64,000 nt of DNA, taken from assembly GCA_020740775.1 (NCBI GenBank), contig JAHEWK010000002.1, forward strand, positions 5,518,001 to 5,582,000, in the 5' to 3' direction. The stretch comes from Ilyonectria destructans. Lineage: Eukaryota; Ascomycota; Sordariomycetes; Hypocreales; Nectriaceae. The position numbers were made by a program, and so were the translations under genes. The notes beneath the pieces are model-generated. The model ran no database searches and was not told the origin of the DNA. It was given only the letters and a program-made list of their open reading frames with translations. Positions within the stretch are counted from its first letter, which is position 1. Every line of letters begins with the position of its first letter. This document shows, in pieces, positions 34,797 to 45,747 of this stretch.

Positions 34797-37357
34797 ATGG
34801 ACTCGGCCCTGCTTACGGGGTCCCAGGACGTGCAGCATGATGAGCAGAGAAAGCGGCAGAGAGTATCTCTGGCTTGCTTAGCATGCCGAAAGAAACGAAT
34901 GCGTGTAGGTCTCACTCTTCTCCCGACCGTTTCATCAGATTAACATGTCTTCCCCACCACAGTGCGATGGAGTAGAACCGATATGCAGCTCATGTGCCAG
35001 CAGGGGTACTCTGTGTGAATATCACCACACCGAGAACAAGCGAAAGTTAGCAGCTCTATGCCGTTCGGGTTGTACGCTGTGCTAACGAACAAAACGAAGG
35101 CCGCCGAGCAAGAGATATGTTGAATCTCTTGAAGCTCGCATCGCGCTGTTAGAGGGTGAACTGGCGGCAGTAGGCCGACCGCAGTTGCCATCTCCGAAAG
35201 AAGCAGACACACATTCTCGTTCTGCAGGTGCGAGCCTCTACGCCATGGATAATCCACACGAGCGCGACCCGCTGTCAGAGGTTACTGGTTTAATCGGCCG
35301 TCTCAACGTCAGCGACGACGGCCAGCTGCATTATTTTGGTTCACAGAGCAACTATCATCTCCTCCGTGGTCAATTAGGCAACATCACTCGCGAGTCATCA
35401 TTGCTGATGCAGCAACAAGGCATTGCGGCTACAACGCAGCTAGGCAAGGCCCATTCCATTCCGCCAGACCTCCAAAACCACCTCCTAGACTTGTATTGGA
35501 GGTGGCAGAATCCTTGGAACCACGTGATACATAAGGAGGCATTCCTGCGGGACTTTCATCAAAAGGGGGACGGCAAGTATTGTACCGAGCTGCTTTTGTC
35601 GGCTATCTTTGCTCTCGCCTCTCGTTACTCAGACCGCCCTGAGCTACGAAGCATTCCCGATGACCCTAGCACTGCCGGTCAAGGCTTCCTGACGCAGTCC
35701 AAGATCTTGCTTCTGTATGAGAGCGAAGCGCCCACCGTCACAACAGTCCAGGCGGCTTGCCTCATGGCATTGCGCACAATGTCAGACAATAAGGAAGCTC
35801 TGGGCTGGCTTTACTGCGGTAATATTCATCCTTGAACACGCTTATGCCTTTCTCGGCGCTGATTTATGCTTGCCCACCAGGAAACGCAACACGGATGGCC
35901 TTCAATCTTGGCCTCCACCTTGACTGTTCCCGGGAGCTGGCTGCAGGGTACATAACGGAACTGGAGGCAGAAGTGAGAAAGGTTACGTGGTGGTCTTGCT
36001 ACAATCTCGATAAGTGCGTGCGTCCCCGATCCTCTCGGTGTTTCAATGACTAAATCCAACGTCCAGACTGTTCGCCGTTGCGCTGGGCAGGCCGGGCTGC
36101 ACCAGGACGTCTCAGGTTACCTGCCCACAGCCGACCATTTATCGACATGAGTACGAGCCCTGGCCCTCGGCCTTAGCAGTCGAGCAACCTCTGCTGAGTG
36201 ATCCCGCTCATACCCCTTCCGCTGGACATTGCATTTCGGAGATTCTGACAATTGCGTGTGATGCTATGGATGAGATGTACGTCCCCTTGAGCATCTTCCC
36301 TAAATTCAAATTCAGCTAAGCATGACAGATATGCGCCCAATAGTGGATTGTCCTGGCGGGAAATTGAACATATCATTGCGAAAACTGACGTCGCTTTGCG
36401 TGCCTACTATGTCACGATGCCGAGCTACCTTCGTCTGCCGACATCGCCGCGAACACTAACCCTCCCTCACATTTATCTGCTACAGTGAGTCCATTTTATT
36501 TTCCATACTTTGCCTTGTACTTCCCATACTTTGCTGCTTCCTGTTTCGATCGTCCCCCTTGTTTGATGAACTACGACTGACCTGCCGTAGCATCCAATAC
36601 CACGTCCAGCTGATTCTCCTCCACCGACCTCTCTTGCACATGCGTCGAGCCGAGTCAGAAAATTCGTTATCCACCGACAGAGTTCCAAATTCGCACAGAG
36701 AAATATGCACACACTCAGCAGCGGAGATTACCAAGCTCTTGCGAACATATAAGCAACACTTCACATTGGTGGGTCCATTAGAATGCTAATCATGATCAGT
36801 TCGAACACTGACCGTGACCTCAGCGCACTATTCCTATCGTAGCAGTGCACAACGCGTTTACAGCAGCGGTCATCCATTTGATTGATGTGCTACCAGGGCA
36901 CCAGCCTCACCGAGGACAGTCATTACGCCATCTTCAAATCTGCGTGGATGCCCTACAGGAAATGAACCCCGCGTGGTGCGCTTGGAGCTCGAGAGCTCTT
37001 CGGGCTATCCGATTACTAGCTCAAGAATGGCGTGCCTTGGACTCGGTAGAGTTGCAGGTTGATCATCTTTCTTTTGGCGAAGCAAAGAATCAACAGCAAT
37101 ACGCAGAGAAATTGCAGGCAGGTGCCGTGTCCGGCACGCAAGGACAATCACTCCCATCTAGTAACGAGGGTAATGTTACAATCTTGGAACAAACAGATAC
37201 CCAAGGCAGTGGAGAAGAGCCGTTCACTGAGCCCGAGCTCCTGAGCCCTGCCGTCCCTGATGACCTCGGATTTCTGTTCGATATCCCCGCCCCAGAAGGA
37301 ATGGATGCACTGGTCAAGGGCTGGCTTGCTGATAACGGATACAATAATGCCCTTTGA
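34797..37357 (+). CDS. Zn(II)2Cys6 transcription factor with fungal middle homology domain
   Basis: Nuclear DNA-binding regulator of 706 aa. Model: join(34797..34904, 34963..35045, 35100..35818, 35881..36013, 36067..36276, 36329..36484, 36591..36768, 36824..37357); seven introns of 52-106 bp, all in phase. The zinc cluster is formed by splicing of exons 1 and 2: Cys27, Cys30, Cys37, Cys44, Cys47, Cys54 with spacing x2-x6-x6-x2-x6. A short coiled coil follows (RYVESLEARIALLEGEL), then the fungal TF domain with RMAFNLGLHLDC, TWWSCYNLDKLFAVALGRP and IQYHVQLILLHRPLL. The acidic C-terminus may be the activation region. Its place beside the nitrilase, sugar transporter, MDR reductase and hydrolase genes makes it the likely local regulator (inference). 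Confidence 0.95.
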
Positions 37358-37460
37358 CTTATAGGTTACTTGATATTAAAATACAGTCACTCTGCGCTGG
37401 TCGGAGAGCGTAGCTGCAACGCCCTGTCCCATGCCTGAATCGCAAACATTCCATAGGTCT

Positions 37461-38588
37461 CTAATCTTTCTTTTCTACCCCCTTGGTATCGTCAATGCGC
37501 AGAACGGCCTTTTTCGCGGAAAGCTTTCCTCCCTGCAGCAAACCCAAGGCGGTTTCCAAACCGTCAAGACCGTGACTAACGACTTCAAAAGGGTGACCTC
37601 TAAACCAGCCTTCTGCCAAACCACGTCCCAGGAACGGGAAGAAAACAGCCCCAAACTCCTTATCCCCTAGCTTTGCACCCGCAGCCTGAGCTTCTTCAGG
37701 CACGTCTGAATGTACCGTCCCGACCAGAGTAAAGAGGATCTCGGTATGCCCTGAATCGGTCCGACCACCAACGACCATGTCCGGCGTCAAAACCGTCGCA
37801 ATCTGACCGTCCTTTGCCAAAACCTTGTCGAGATTCGCGATACTGCCCTTCTCGGACACTGCGTCGAAGGCAAATCTGAGGTCACTTCCGGCAGCCTTAC
37901 GCAACTCTTCAACGACATGGTCATCGCCCTTCCGATAATCAATGACAGCGTCTCCCTTGGATTTATCCAGCAGTGACTCAACGAAAGCTGCGCCATTACC
38001 GGCCACAGCAACAATAGGGTGAATATTAGAAAGTACGGCCAGCTTGATGGCGTATGCTCCTACCGCACTAGCGCCTCCGTACACGATGAAGGGCAGTCGG
38101 GTCGTCGCGGGCTGCCATGGGAGAGGCAAACCCAATCGTTGGTAGAGGCCGAGTGATGCAGTCATCGCGGCGAGAGGGATGGTGGCAGCTTCTGTATTGA
38201 GGTAAGAACTTGGATCAAGTATGAATGAATATCCAGTACACAAACCTTCGAAGCTAGTATGGGCCGGCAAATGAAAGGTAGACCTTACCCAAGCGATGGA
38301 ATACTCGGCAAAACTCCCATAGAGGGCACGCAATTGGTGGAGGGCAGCGACACGATCTCCAGGCTGGAAGCCAACGACACTTTCTCCAACGGCTTCCACA
38401 TAGCCGGCAATATCATCGCCATGGTTGAAAGGCCCAACCTCAGATGCCCAAATTTTGGGTTGCTTCCAATCCTTGGGATTGGTGCCGGAGACAACAGTTC
38501 GAATTAGGAGCTGGCCGGGGCCTGGAACCGGCACAGGAACATCACGAACCTCGACGCGTAGAGATTTATCGTAGAATGCTGACTTCAT
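37461..38588 (-). CDS. Zinc-free medium-chain reductase (quinone/enoyl reductase type)
   Basis: NAD(P)H-dependent reductase of the MDR superfamily, 357 aa after splicing. Model: complement(join(37461..38191, 38246..38588)). The 54-bp intron (GTTTGT...ACAG) is a multiple of three with no stop, but removing it rebuilds the conserved SFEEAATIPLAAMTAS block. The N-terminal GroES-like part has GTNPKDWKQ, and GDDIAGYVEAVG where alcohol dehydrogenases carry the zinc-ligand GHEGAG motif; the structural-zinc Cys cluster is also absent, so it is a quinone oxidoreductase or trans-enoyl-reductase type. The cofactor fold has YGGASAVGAYAIKLA. It converges with the regulator gene (103 bp between stop codons) and is divergent from the hydrolase gene, which argues for co-regulation. 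Substrate unknown. Confidence 0.93.
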   Translation of the reverse strand: MKSAFYDKSLRVEVRDVPVPVPGPGQLLIRTVVSGTNPKDWKQPKIWASEVGPFNHGDDIAGYVEAVGESVVGFQPGDRVAALHQLRALYGSFAEYSIAWVRSTFHLPAHTSFEGLCTGYSFILDPSSYLNTEAATIPLAAMTASLGLYQRLGLPLPWQPATTRLPFIVYGGASAVGAYAIKLAVLSNIHPIVAVAGNGAAFVESLLDKSKGDAVIDYRKGDDHVVEELRKAAGSDLRFAFDAVSEKGSIANLDKVLAKDGQIATVLTPDMVVGGRTDSGHTEILFTLVGTVHSDVPEEAQAAGAKLGDKEFGAVFFPFLGRGLAEGWFRGHPFEVVSHGLDGLETALGLLQGGKLSAKKAVLRIDDTKGVEKKD

Positions 38589-39176
38589 GGCTGCGCTGTA
38601 GTCAGAGGAGTATGATATGATTAAGACCAGTGGTCACAATTATCAAGAAACAGTCCCTACATATATATAGCTACCTAGGCAGAGACGAGGCAGTCAGGCC
38701 AATTTGACGACAAGCTGACTAACGAGATGCAGAGAGCAAATCCGAATGGGTCCGAGTGAATACCGTCCTTGAAAATCCCATTTTTAGTCGTCTTAAAACT
38801 ACGTCACCTCCGAGCAGGAAGTGACGAGGTAGTGGCGGGTCGCAGAGCGGCTTCAAACCCCATATGGCCATAGTTAAGAAAATTGGGGTCACGCAACACT
38901 GAGCGAGTTTCGTAGATTAGCCTACTCCTTACCCGGCCCCACAGAAACGAGATTTATTCAAAAAGTCTAAGTTGAGACCAAAATCCGCTGAATAATGACG
39001 CCGCTTTCGCCGCTAAAGACACCATCCGAGTGCCGCTCTTGCCGCTCTCGCCGCTTCTAGCCACTTAGAGCGCTGTAGGTGAGGAATATAAGTAGGCAGG
39101 GTTCAGAGGACTCAAGGTAACAAGCCATCTTCAATTATTTTTGGTGTTACAGAAACATACACTCGCCGTCTCTACT
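38589..39176. promoter_or_regulatory. Divergent promoter between MDR reductase and alpha/beta hydrolase
   Basis: The start codons lie 588 bp apart on opposite strands. The right half holds a cluster of CCGCT words (about 39001-39056), noted separately. Zn2Cys6 factors usually bind CCG/CGG elements, so this is a sensible place to look for sites of the neighbouring regulator. Confidence 0.5.
39001..39056. repeat. Cluster of CCGCT words
   Basis: CCGCT occurs five times within about 56 bp, mostly as (T/G)(C/T)GCCGCT, in irregular spacing. It could be a binding array or a low-complexity tract. Confidence 0.6.
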
Positions 39177-40004
39177 ATGGCAACTGATAAGCCGGTTATT
39201 GTCCTCGTCCATGGCGCCTGGCAGCGTCCAGACCAATACGAGTCTTTGAAGCAAGGCCTAGCTGGCAGAGGCTTCACCGTCCTGCAGCCCGAGAGCGCCA
39301 CGAGCGGCACCAGCATCGCCGAACTTCGCGGAAAGACTTATCTGGATGATGTCGCGGTTATCCGCGGGGCTATTGAGGAGCCACTGGCGGCAGGAAAGGA
39401 AGTGATCCTTGTTTGTCACAGCTACGGTGGTATTCCTACATCCGCGGCTGCAGAGGGTTATCAGGTTCACGAGCGCCGTGAGCAAGGATTGCCCGGAGGA
39501 ATCAAACATATCGTGTACCTGGCAGCGTTTGCGTTCCCGGAGAAAGGGTTGTCCCTCTTGATAGCCCTTGGTGGCGCCTATGCTCCTTTCATGGACAACA
39601 AGGTATCTATCATGTTGCCCCTCGAACCCCATAACTGGTTAAGAGCAATAAAAACCTGACAAATAGTACAGGGAGACGTCATTGCTTTGGGTGAAGGAGC
39701 CAAAGACGCCTTATTCAATGACTGTGACTCTGAAACCGCAGATCGGCTACTTGCTGGCGCCGTCTACCAGAGTACGGCGAGCTTCGAGACACCTACAACA
39801 TTCGCGGCCGCAGATGTTGTAGTTCCCAAGACATATGTTGTCTGCGAAGACGACCACGCTCTGCCACTTGATGCCCAACTGGCAATGGTCAATGCGCTCG
39901 GGAATGCTACCGAAATCAGGGTTCAATCTGGGCATTGTGTTCATTTGAATGCGGAGGCTTTGCCCAAGGTTCTTGACGCTATTGAGACAGCGGCAGGCTT
40001 CTAA
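39177..40004 (+). CDS. Alpha/beta hydrolase (methylesterase / hydroxynitrile-lyase-like fold)
   Basis: Predicted serine hydrolase of 252 aa. Model: join(39177..39602, 39672..40004), one 69-bp phase-0 intron. The first ATG giving MATDKPVIVLVHGAW was chosen because that strand opens the fold. The oxyanion HGAW motif is present, the nucleophile is Ser82 in CHSYGG, and the C-terminal part has the Asp-bearing EDDHALP and the His-bearing SGHCVHLN, so the Ser-Asp-His triad is complete. Small single-domain hydrolases of this type include methylesterases and hydroxynitrile lyases; which reaction is done here cannot be told. No signal peptide. Divergent from the MDR reductase; with a nitrilase 5 kb away, a nitrile- or ester-degrading route is possible but unproven. 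Confidence 0.92.
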
Positions 40005-40670
40005 GTACGTGTAAAGTCATAGGGGCGATATTATAGTACGAGGCTGAACAATAAATTGGATCCTTGACTTGTATGCTTTACCGCATGTCCCGTGCTCTTC
40101 GTGACACGTCCTGCTTCCGTCGCCAGGTCATAAAGTAGTGTCACAGGAGGCGCCTAATTTCGTCTCGTCTAAGATGCTGATGTTGGAGGGTTGTTACTAG
40201 TTAAAGAGGATAAAGCACCTCGCCATCATCTTAGGGGTTTGAAATAGCCATGTCCTCGAATCTTATGATCCTCAAATGGCAAATCTCTGCAATTGCGATG
40301 GCGAGAGCTCGAGTCGACGGCCTGCGCGTCACTGTCGCATCCGCCCAACCCATTTCGATCAATGAGATAGACTAGCTTCAGAGCGAAGGATGGCGAAAGA
40401 AAGATCATATATTAGCTGCATGGGATATGGTGTCTTGAGCCTTCACTAGCCCGTCTAAGCAGCTTATCTTCGAAGTCATGGATCCCTTGTTAGCGAAGAA
40501 TTCGCTTTCGGGCATTCTTGTCATGATTGATCAGTGGGTGTAAGATTGATGTGTATGCGTTCATTCTCCGTAGCCTGCGAAAGGCCATTGAAACCGCGTC
40601 GTGTTATCTTGATGATAGTACGTGACTTTGCTGGCTATCTCATTAGGTAAAGGGCTTTTTATCTTACCCA

Positions 40671-40904
40671 ATGGATCAAGGCCAGGTATACCGCGAAGTA
40701 TTTCAAGAGTTTGCGAGGTTCCCGTTCACAAATGAAGTCGTTGTGGACGGCCTCCCGCATAGCCTGTTATGTACTATGAAATATGTGGCAGTATGGCCAG
40801 ACGGTGTTTCCATTTTCACCGAAAGTGAAGGGGTGCATGAGATACGAGGTGTGAATGACACCCACATTACGAAGACAGATGAAAACATTGTAATTATGCA
40901 GTAG
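40671..40904 (+). CDS. Possible small protein or gene fragment, 77 aa
   Basis: An ATG-started frame of 77 codons (MDQGQVYREVFQEFARFP...) with even composition but no domain I recognise. The TAG stop is followed by AT-rich sequence. It may be a small hypothetical gene, an exon of a gene I could not assemble, or chance. Confidence 0.2.
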   Translation: MDQGQVYREVFQEFARFPFTNEVVVDGLPHSLLCTMKYVAVWPDGVSIFTESEGVHEIRGVNDTHITKTDENIVIMQ

Positions 40905-41550
40905 AGTGGTGCATGAATGATATGACTCATAGTCATGCAGTAATTTCTTTTAGGATTGATAATGCTTACAAGAACCCATTGGCGTCGTGCATGACACATC
41001 GGTGGCCTCCCGCAGAAGTACAAAACGACTTTGGGACAACCATTCATTTGTCGCTAAATACTCACAAGAATGACAGAAGAACCGGGCTTGGAACTTCGAA
41101 GGCCTAGTAACTGACCTAGTAGTCAATTTGGTTATTCAGTCTTTTGCAGCTACAACTTTATGCGAGCTAGCTCCATGTGTCTCTGGACAAGATCATATGC
41201 CACTTAAGGTGGGACCGAAAGAGCTTGCTGTCGCAACATCACACCGCAGCTGCACATAATCGAGATTGACTAGCATAACCTTAAGAGAATTTAGGCATCA
41301 TCCAGTATTTATCGAGTCAATAGGACTATTTGAGAGAGAGAAAATTTCAGATCTGAAATCCGACGACTATGCAAACTACCTCTCGAAAGTCTTTTCCCTG
41401 AATCCTTTACTTCTTGCATCCTGCTTCCTCCCCGTTTGCACTCATTCGCTAGTTTCTCCTACTCTGCTTTTTCTTTTATCAATAACTGTTATAGGCTAGG
41501 GCGGATATAGTATAATCTGTATTTAAATCTTTGGTATTTAAAGAGAAGAC

Positions 41551-41620
41551 CTCTTTTTCTCTTTTTCTCTTTTTCTCTTTTTCTCTTTTTCTCTTTTTCT
41601 CTTTTTCTCTTTTTCTCTTT
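41551..41620. repeat. CTCTTTTT octamer microsatellite
   Basis: Nearly nine perfect tandem copies of the 8-bp unit CTCTTTTT over 70 bp, about 200 bp upstream of the CHAT gene start codon. Confidence 0.95.
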
Positions 41621-41815
41621 AATTTTTGAGTGAACCTGAAGTTGGGGGCCGCATCGTTCTGCCGTGAGTAACCGCCTTGTCAGAACCAGGCACCTCCAAA
41701 AACCCTCATAATCTCCGCCCCTCTTCTGTAAATCTCCTCTCATCCCTTTTCAGCTTTTTAAAAACCTGAAGCAATAATTTTTCTGTCATCCAATATAACT
41801 CGTCATAATTCGAAC

Positions 41816-44800
41816 ATGTCTGGCCTTGATATGAAAGTGCATGGCTCCTCTGAGGCAACTGATGACTATCTACATGAGGACACAGACAGGGCCGTGGAAT
41901 TTCATCAATCTGGGGTGAATTTCTGGGAGAAATATCAGCAACATGGGGAGTTACAAGACTTGGACGAGGCGATTTCGATGGCTAGAAAAGCCACTAAAGC
42001 AGCGTTAGAGGACGATCCCAATCAGCCTCTTTTTCACAGCAATTTTGGCCACTTTCTTCGCGAACGATTTACCTACAGCGAGGAAGCTTCTTTCCTTCGG
42101 GAAGCTCTCGTTATCTCAGAACAAGCCGTCAAGCTCACACCAGCAGGTCATGATGATCGACCTGGGCGTCTTATCAATCTCGGCAATGCCCTGTACGAGA
42201 GTTACTACCGTTTTGAAAAGAAGGAGGATCTAGACAAGGCAATTGATGCGACTAAAGAAGCACTCAAAGATATATTACCTCAGAATCCTTTACGACACAT
42301 CGTTTTAAACAGCCTTGGGAGATTTCTCGGTGAAAGATTCCAATACACCTCAAACGATGACCTCAAGGAAGCTGTTGGCTACTTCAGAGACGCTCTGGAC
42401 ATCATACCACAAGAACATAAAGACTATCCAACCATTGCCATGAACTTGGGTGTGAAACTTGAAGAATTCTTTTCGAATACTGGAGAAATCTTACATTTGG
42501 ATGAGAGCATTAGCTTAACGCGAACTGCTTTATCACAATTGTGCCCAGAACACCCTGGACATCCTGAAATAGCGAACAGTCTTGCAAGTCGATTGACGAA
42601 AAGATATTGGACAACAAGGCAGTTTGATGATCTGGAGGAGGCAATACAATTATCGCAAGACGCCCTTCAAGCTGCATCTGAGGAAAGTTCCGTCTGGACT
42701 AGGATTGCCGGCGATCTTGCGAACAGGCTCGGTTTCAGGTTCTCCAGAACAGAAAAGATGGTGGATTTGAACAACGCAATCCGACTCCTCGAGATTTCGG
42801 TGAAAAGAACGCCCCCGGAACATACACATCGTGCCAGAAGGTTGAACGGCCTTGCGGTAAGGCTTTTTGACAAATACTTATTAACGAAGAATGTCGAGGA
42901 TCTTGAACAGGCCATCGTGAATGCTCAGGAAGCAGCAGACAAGGCCAAGGATCATTGGCATAGGCCTGGATGGCTGATTACCCTCGCCACTGTTCTTAGG
43001 GAAAGATATCTACGTTTTGATGCAGATCACGACCTTCAAAGTGCCGTTTCCGCGAGTCAGAAGGCGGTCAATCTCACTCCAGTGGACCACCCCGAGAGGG
43101 CTGAATGGTTGACTACTTTGGGAAATCTTCTGCAATTAAGATATAAATGTTTCGACACAGAGGAAGACCTTGAAGAGGCTATGCGGTGTTACGATTCAGC
43201 TGTTAATCACGATGTATCTCCCACCACTGCCCGCATTGCGGCTGGGCGACAGCTGTTGTCGTCTCCGGCCGTACTGCGAGACAAACAGCAAGCATACGCA
43301 TACGCTCGGACAACGATTGATTTGGTTCTTCGGTTAGCTCCTCGATTCTTGAGAGTCTCGGACATGCAGCACGTTCTTCTAGAAGCTGCTGGCCTGGCTT
43401 CTGATGCCGCAGCTATTGCACTCCATGCAGGGAAAGATCCTTTGGTCGCAGTACAATTTCTGGAGGCTGGTCGTGGTGTTCTCACAAGCTCCATCCAGGA
43501 TCTACGTACTGATGTTTCAGGACTGGCGCAACAATACCCAGATCTCGCAAGCTCATTCAATCGCTTATGTGAAAAGCTGGATACATCACAGGGATATGGA
43601 AGCTACAGCGGCGGTGACGACTACGGCGCATCTCCGAAGACCCAAGCTGAGCAGCGAGTCGCGGCGAATGCGGAGCTGGAGAGTCTCATCGAAGAGATCC
43701 GTTGCCAACCTGGATTTGGACATTTTCTACGTCCACCATCAGACGTGGAGATAATGAATTCTGCGAAAGAAGGCCCAATTGTCATACCAAATGTCAGCAT
43801 ACACCGCTGCGATGCTTTGATCATCACAGACTCTGAAATCAGTGCCTTGGAGTTACCGAAGCTCTCTCATAAAGGAATCATTCGTAAGTCTGAAGACCTT
43901 GGCTCCGTGGACACTCTACAATGGCTCTGGGACGTTGTCGTTTGCCCAACTCTCGATAAATTGAGACTCACTGGGCCTCCCTCTTCCAATGCTTGTTGGC
44001 CTCGCCTCTGGTGGATTCCCACTGGTCCACTCGTGGGGTTTCCCATTCATGCTGCAGGCTACCACCATCTTCGACACCAGGCCGAAAATGCCTTGGATCG
44101 TGTCGTGGCCTCGTATGGCTCGTCCATTAAGGCAATCAACCATGGTCGTAGACAGCGACATCAAAAGATATCAGCGAAGACGGCCCAAAAAGTGGCTTTG
44201 GTTGCCATGGATAAAACGCCTAAATTTGATCCACTACCAAATGCAGATGCCGAGATTAAAGTGATAGAAGCGGCATGTCGAAAAGCCGGGCTGCCTTATA
44301 CTCGACTTTCTCCTTACAAACAAGAGGTCTCCGCAGAGCTGGAAACTTGTACAATGTTTCATTTTGCTGGCCATGGATTGACTGACAGACGGAATCCATT
44401 AAAAAGCCAACTGGTGCTGGCAGACTGGGAGCAAGATCCTCTCACGGTGGAAAGTATACTGGAGGGCAGGCAGAACAGTTCGTCGCCGTTTCTTGCTTTT
44501 CTTTCCGCTTGTGGAACCGGGAGGACACTGCAGCAGATGTCTGCTGATGAAAATCTTCATTTGACAAGCGCCGTTCAGCTTGTTGGTTTTCGACACGTAT
44601 TCGGGACGCTTTGGGAAGTGAAGGACAACACTTGCGTAGAGGTTTCGAGGATGGTGTATGATGACATTTTTGAGAAACTTCGGAAAGGAAATTTGGAGGA
44701 TTCGTCCATGAGCCTTGCGCTTCATCATGCTTTGAGAACACTTCGAGATCGATGGCGTGGAGGCAGCGTGAGTTACGGCATACCCACAGACGAGGAGGGC

Positions 44801-44878
44801 CTGGGAAGGAATGCCGAGCGTGTACGAGGTCCGAAGGCCAGGCTAGGATGGGTACCATTCGTTCACTTTGGGGTTTAG
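41816..44878 (+). CDS. TPR-CHAT protein (caspase-like cysteine peptidase with TPR repeats)
   Basis: Predicted cysteine peptidase of clan CD, 1,020 aa, single exon. Residues about 25-500 are tetratricopeptide-like repeats of the fungal type, each with a D.L.EAI....A core and an R..LG..L...Y word. A second helical part follows with VAVQFLEAGRGVL, common just before CHAT domains. The CHAT domain (about 690-1020) has both catalytic residues: His853 in FHFAGHG and Cys899 in FLSACGTG, plus WWIPTGPL upstream and GFRHVFGTLWEV downstream. CHAT proteases are known to activate gasdermin-like pore proteins in bacteria and in some fungi. No gasdermin-like gene is seen next to it; the following gene encodes a caspase-like peptidase in the same direction. 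Probably cytosolic. Confidence 0.95.
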   Translation: MSGLDMKVHGSSEATDDYLHEDTDRAVEFHQSGVNFWEKYQQHGELQDLDEAISMARKATKAALEDDPNQPLFHSNFGHFLRERFTYSEEASFLREALVISEQAVKLTPAGHDDRPGRLINLGNALYESYYRFEKKEDLDKAIDATKEALKDILPQNPLRHIVLNSLGRFLGERFQYTSNDDLKEAVGYFRDALDIIPQEHKDYPTIAMNLGVKLEEFFSNTGEILHLDESISLTRTALSQLCPEHPGHPEIANSLASRLTKRYWTTRQFDDLEEAIQLSQDALQAASEESSVWTRIAGDLANRLGFRFSRTEKMVDLNNAIRLLEISVKRTPPEHTHRARRLNGLAVRLFDKYLLTKNVEDLEQAIVNAQEAADKAKDHWHRPGWLITLATVLRERYLRFDADHDLQSAVSASQKAVNLTPVDHPERAEWLTTLGNLLQLRYKCFDTEEDLEEAMRCYDSAVNHDVSPTTARIAAGRQLLSSPAVLRDKQQAYAYARTTIDLVLRLAPRFLRVSDMQHVLLEAAGLASDAAAIALHAGKDPLVAVQFLEAGRGVLTSSIQDLRTDVSGLAQQYPDLASSFNRLCEKLDTSQGYGSYSGGDDYGASPKTQAEQRVAANAELESLIEEIRCQPGFGHFLRPPSDVEIMNSAKEGPIVIPNVSIHRCDALIITDSEISALELPKLSHKGIIRKSEDLGSVDTLQWLWDVVVCPTLDKLRLTGPPSSNACWPRLWWIPTGPLVGFPIHAAGYHHLRHQAENALDRVVASYGSSIKAINHGRRQRHQKISAKTAQKVALVAMDKTPKFDPLPNADAEIKVIEAACRKAGLPYTRLSPYKQEVSAELETCTMFHFAGHGLTDRRNPLKSQLVLADWEQDPLTVESILEGRQNSSSPFLAFLSACGTGRTLQQMSADENLHLTSAVQLVGFRHVFGTLWEVKDNTCVEVSRMVYDDIFEKLRKGNLEDSSMSLALHHALRTLRDRWRGGSVSYGIPTDEEGLGRNAERVRGPKARLGWVPFVHFGV

Positions 44879-45747
44879 ATACCCTGCGGACCCTTCTTCT
44901 TGTTGAACTTAATATAGTACACATTACTTGTCAATTCCATTGCAAGCAAGACTATTATCTACCGCTGGGTCGAGGTCCGGAGTATTTCAACAGTGCGGCC
45001 CGGTCGGGATGGCCCGGTTTCTTTGACCTATTCCTGCGAGTCATCTTCGGTGATTTGTCCCTCTTCTTCCTGAATGATAGGGCGTACAAGCTTTGGAGTC
45101 ACGATGTCCAAGCAATGCGATGATCTTCTTAGGCAACCTTGAACTGCATAACCTGTATCCCGACATCTTCTCCCCCACGAGAAGACGCCTCGAGCATCCT
45201 CACTTTGCACGCCAATCTCGAAAAGTCACCAGTCAATGATTACTGCAGCCAGCCCTGGTGCAACGTGCAGCGGTTTCGGTCACACGGGCCAAGCTGACCC
45301 TCGGGTGTCTGCGAAAAACCAGTTGGATTGCGCGAGCTGGGCACCTAGCTGAACCACCCATGCGACTGCCTTGTTTTAGCGTAGAAACGGACCAGTAGAT
45401 CTGGACTCTTGATTATTGAATTCTGCCTAGGCAAATTATCGTAGCAGTTGTGAGCCATATATCGCGCCCGCATAGTACTAGGGGGGCCTCAAAAGCGGCC
45501 GCCCCGTGTGACTCGTTCCCCCTAGTACCTACATTACCCAGGATGGCTCAAGCAGTATGCAGTCATGGTAGCATCATGTGTTGCGGCCTAATCAGGCAGC
45601 CTCACTTTTCGCCTCGTCGCGAGCGGGGAAGAACCCGCCCCCCAACCCTTGCTGATGTCCTAGAAAAGGGATGGACGAGATCCTTTTCTCTACTATTTCC
45701 AACTTTTCTAGAAAGCTTCAGAGAACTCTTGGAATCTCGACGACGAA
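44879..45747. other. Spacer between the CHAT and caspase-like genes
   Basis: About 870 bp, same-strand genes on both sides; holds the promoter of the caspase-like gene. No third gene is supported here. Confidence 0.6.

Larger units (their letters stand above)
40005..41815. other. Gene-poor interval before the CHAT gene
   Basis: 1.8 kb with one doubtful short frame (40671-40904, listed separately) and a pyrimidine octamer microsatellite (41551-41620). The rest shows nothing coding. Confidence 0.5.
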
